DNA of 64,000 nucleotides, from the NCBI RefSeq assembly GCF_013299185.1, contig NZ_JAAFKG010000023.1, positions 37,708 to 101,707 of the forward strand, read 5' to 3'. Both the position numbers and the translations under genes were made by a program. Of the stretch, positions 63,887-64,000 are shown piece after piece. Positions within the stretch are counted from its first letter, which is position 1; the number at the start of each line of letters is the position of its first letter. The notes under the pieces were generated by a model. The model saw nothing but the letters and a program-made list of their open reading frames with translations. It was not told the DNA's origin and did not search any database. This DNA comes from Microcoleus sp. bin48.metabat.b7b8b9.023. GTDB taxonomy: Bacteria; Cyanobacteriota; Cyanobacteriia; Cyanobacteriales; Microcoleaceae.

Positions 63887-64000
63887 ATTAAACTCAGCGA
63901 GACTGTCACCAACCCCGCTGGTCTTCAAAACCGTGCGTGAAAATTTCTTTTCACACGGCTCCTCAATGTTTTGGTGCTTGTCACGCATACCTCATTACCC
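63887..64000 (-). ncRNA. 3' end of a group II intron (domains V and VI)
   Basis: Domain V occupies 63928-63961 on the minus strand: GAGCCGTGTGAAAA, GAAA tetraloop, TTTTCACGCACGGTTT, exactly 34 nucleotides with the AGC catalytic triad, a GNRA loop and the two-base GC bulge. Domain VI follows at 63896-63919 (AGCGGG ... CTCGCT stem). The intron ends near TTTAAT at 63887 plus or minus a few bases. The rest of the intron, including any reverse transcriptase, lies beyond the edge. Confidence 0.85.

Noticed and set aside
56156..64000. Type V-K CRISPR-associated transposon (CRISPR array, RuvC protein and ATPase close together)
   Set aside because: The RuvC protein is TnpB-related rather than Cas12k, the ATPase is an AAA-like signalling type and not TnsC, and no TnsB or TniQ gene is present.

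Overview
The window looks like chromosome from a filamentous, non-heterocystous cyanobacterium of the Microcoleus/Oscillatoria kind. The reasons are the frequent HIP1-type GCGATCGC octamers, cyanobacterial marker genes (PAM68-like photosystem assembly factor, DapL aminotransferase, small PedR-like LuxR regulator, DUF3318, DUF3352, CHAT/haemagglutinin hybrid, several Uma2 proteins), and a high load of short palindromic repeats and MITE-like elements. No rRNA or tRNA gene was recognised.

Layout. 1-9233 (all minus strand) is a cyanobactin (RiPP) biosynthetic locus in canonical A-B-C-D-E-F-(G) order: a broken subtilisin gene, PatA-like protease, PatB, an enlarged PatC, a LynD-like YcaO heterocyclase, a precursor with five 7-residue cores, a PatF-family prenyltransferase, and the start of an oxidase/PatG-like gene cut by the window edge. 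9569-10403 is an IS1-family element. 10.4-23 kb holds housekeeping and small genes: SRPBCC protein, class-I amidotransferase-like hydrolase, membrane protein, CNT nucleoside transporter, DUF3318, an HNH endonuclease pair, an XRE regulator, two glycosyltransferases and the FO-synthase subunit CofH. 22.5-27.2 kb holds two Uma2 genes and a compact three-gene operon (PD-(D/E)XK-like protein, ABC-type ATPase, TOPRIM-like protein) that resembles an undescribed defence module. 27.4-37 kb has dapL, a nuclease-like hypothetical, DUF3352 and a very repetitive haemagglutinin/CHAT protein. 37.7-45.5 kb has a Cys-rich small protein, a LuxR regulator, a PEP-CTERM protein and a translationally coupled TPR/STAND-NTPase pair. 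45.8-55.4 kb is metabolic and informational: a LeuC-type dehydratase, gluconokinase carrying a MITE in its 5' end, a PfkB sugar kinase, PedR-like regulator, hisS, Uma2, a C5 DNA methyltransferase and DAHP synthase. 55.5-57.5 kb holds a seven-copy 84-bp tandem array abutting a 19-repeat CRISPR array without cas genes in the window. 58-60 kb is PAM68-rpsO-ruvA and an antitoxin-like gene. 60.3-64 kb holds an AAA-like NTPase and a TnpB-related gene interrupted by a group II intron whose 3' end (domains V and VI) is readable at the right edge.

How the parts fit. The cyanobactin genes form one pathway: PatD cyclodehydrates core cysteines, PatA cleaves the leader, the PatG-type protease and oxidase (mostly outside the window) would macrocyclise and aromatise, and PatF would prenylate. 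The mobile fraction is unusually informative. One MITE sits inside another repeat for which an uninterrupted copy exists in the same window, and another sits in gluconokinase flanked by a TTAT duplication that recreates an ATG. All functions are inferred from reading the sequence; no database search was run.
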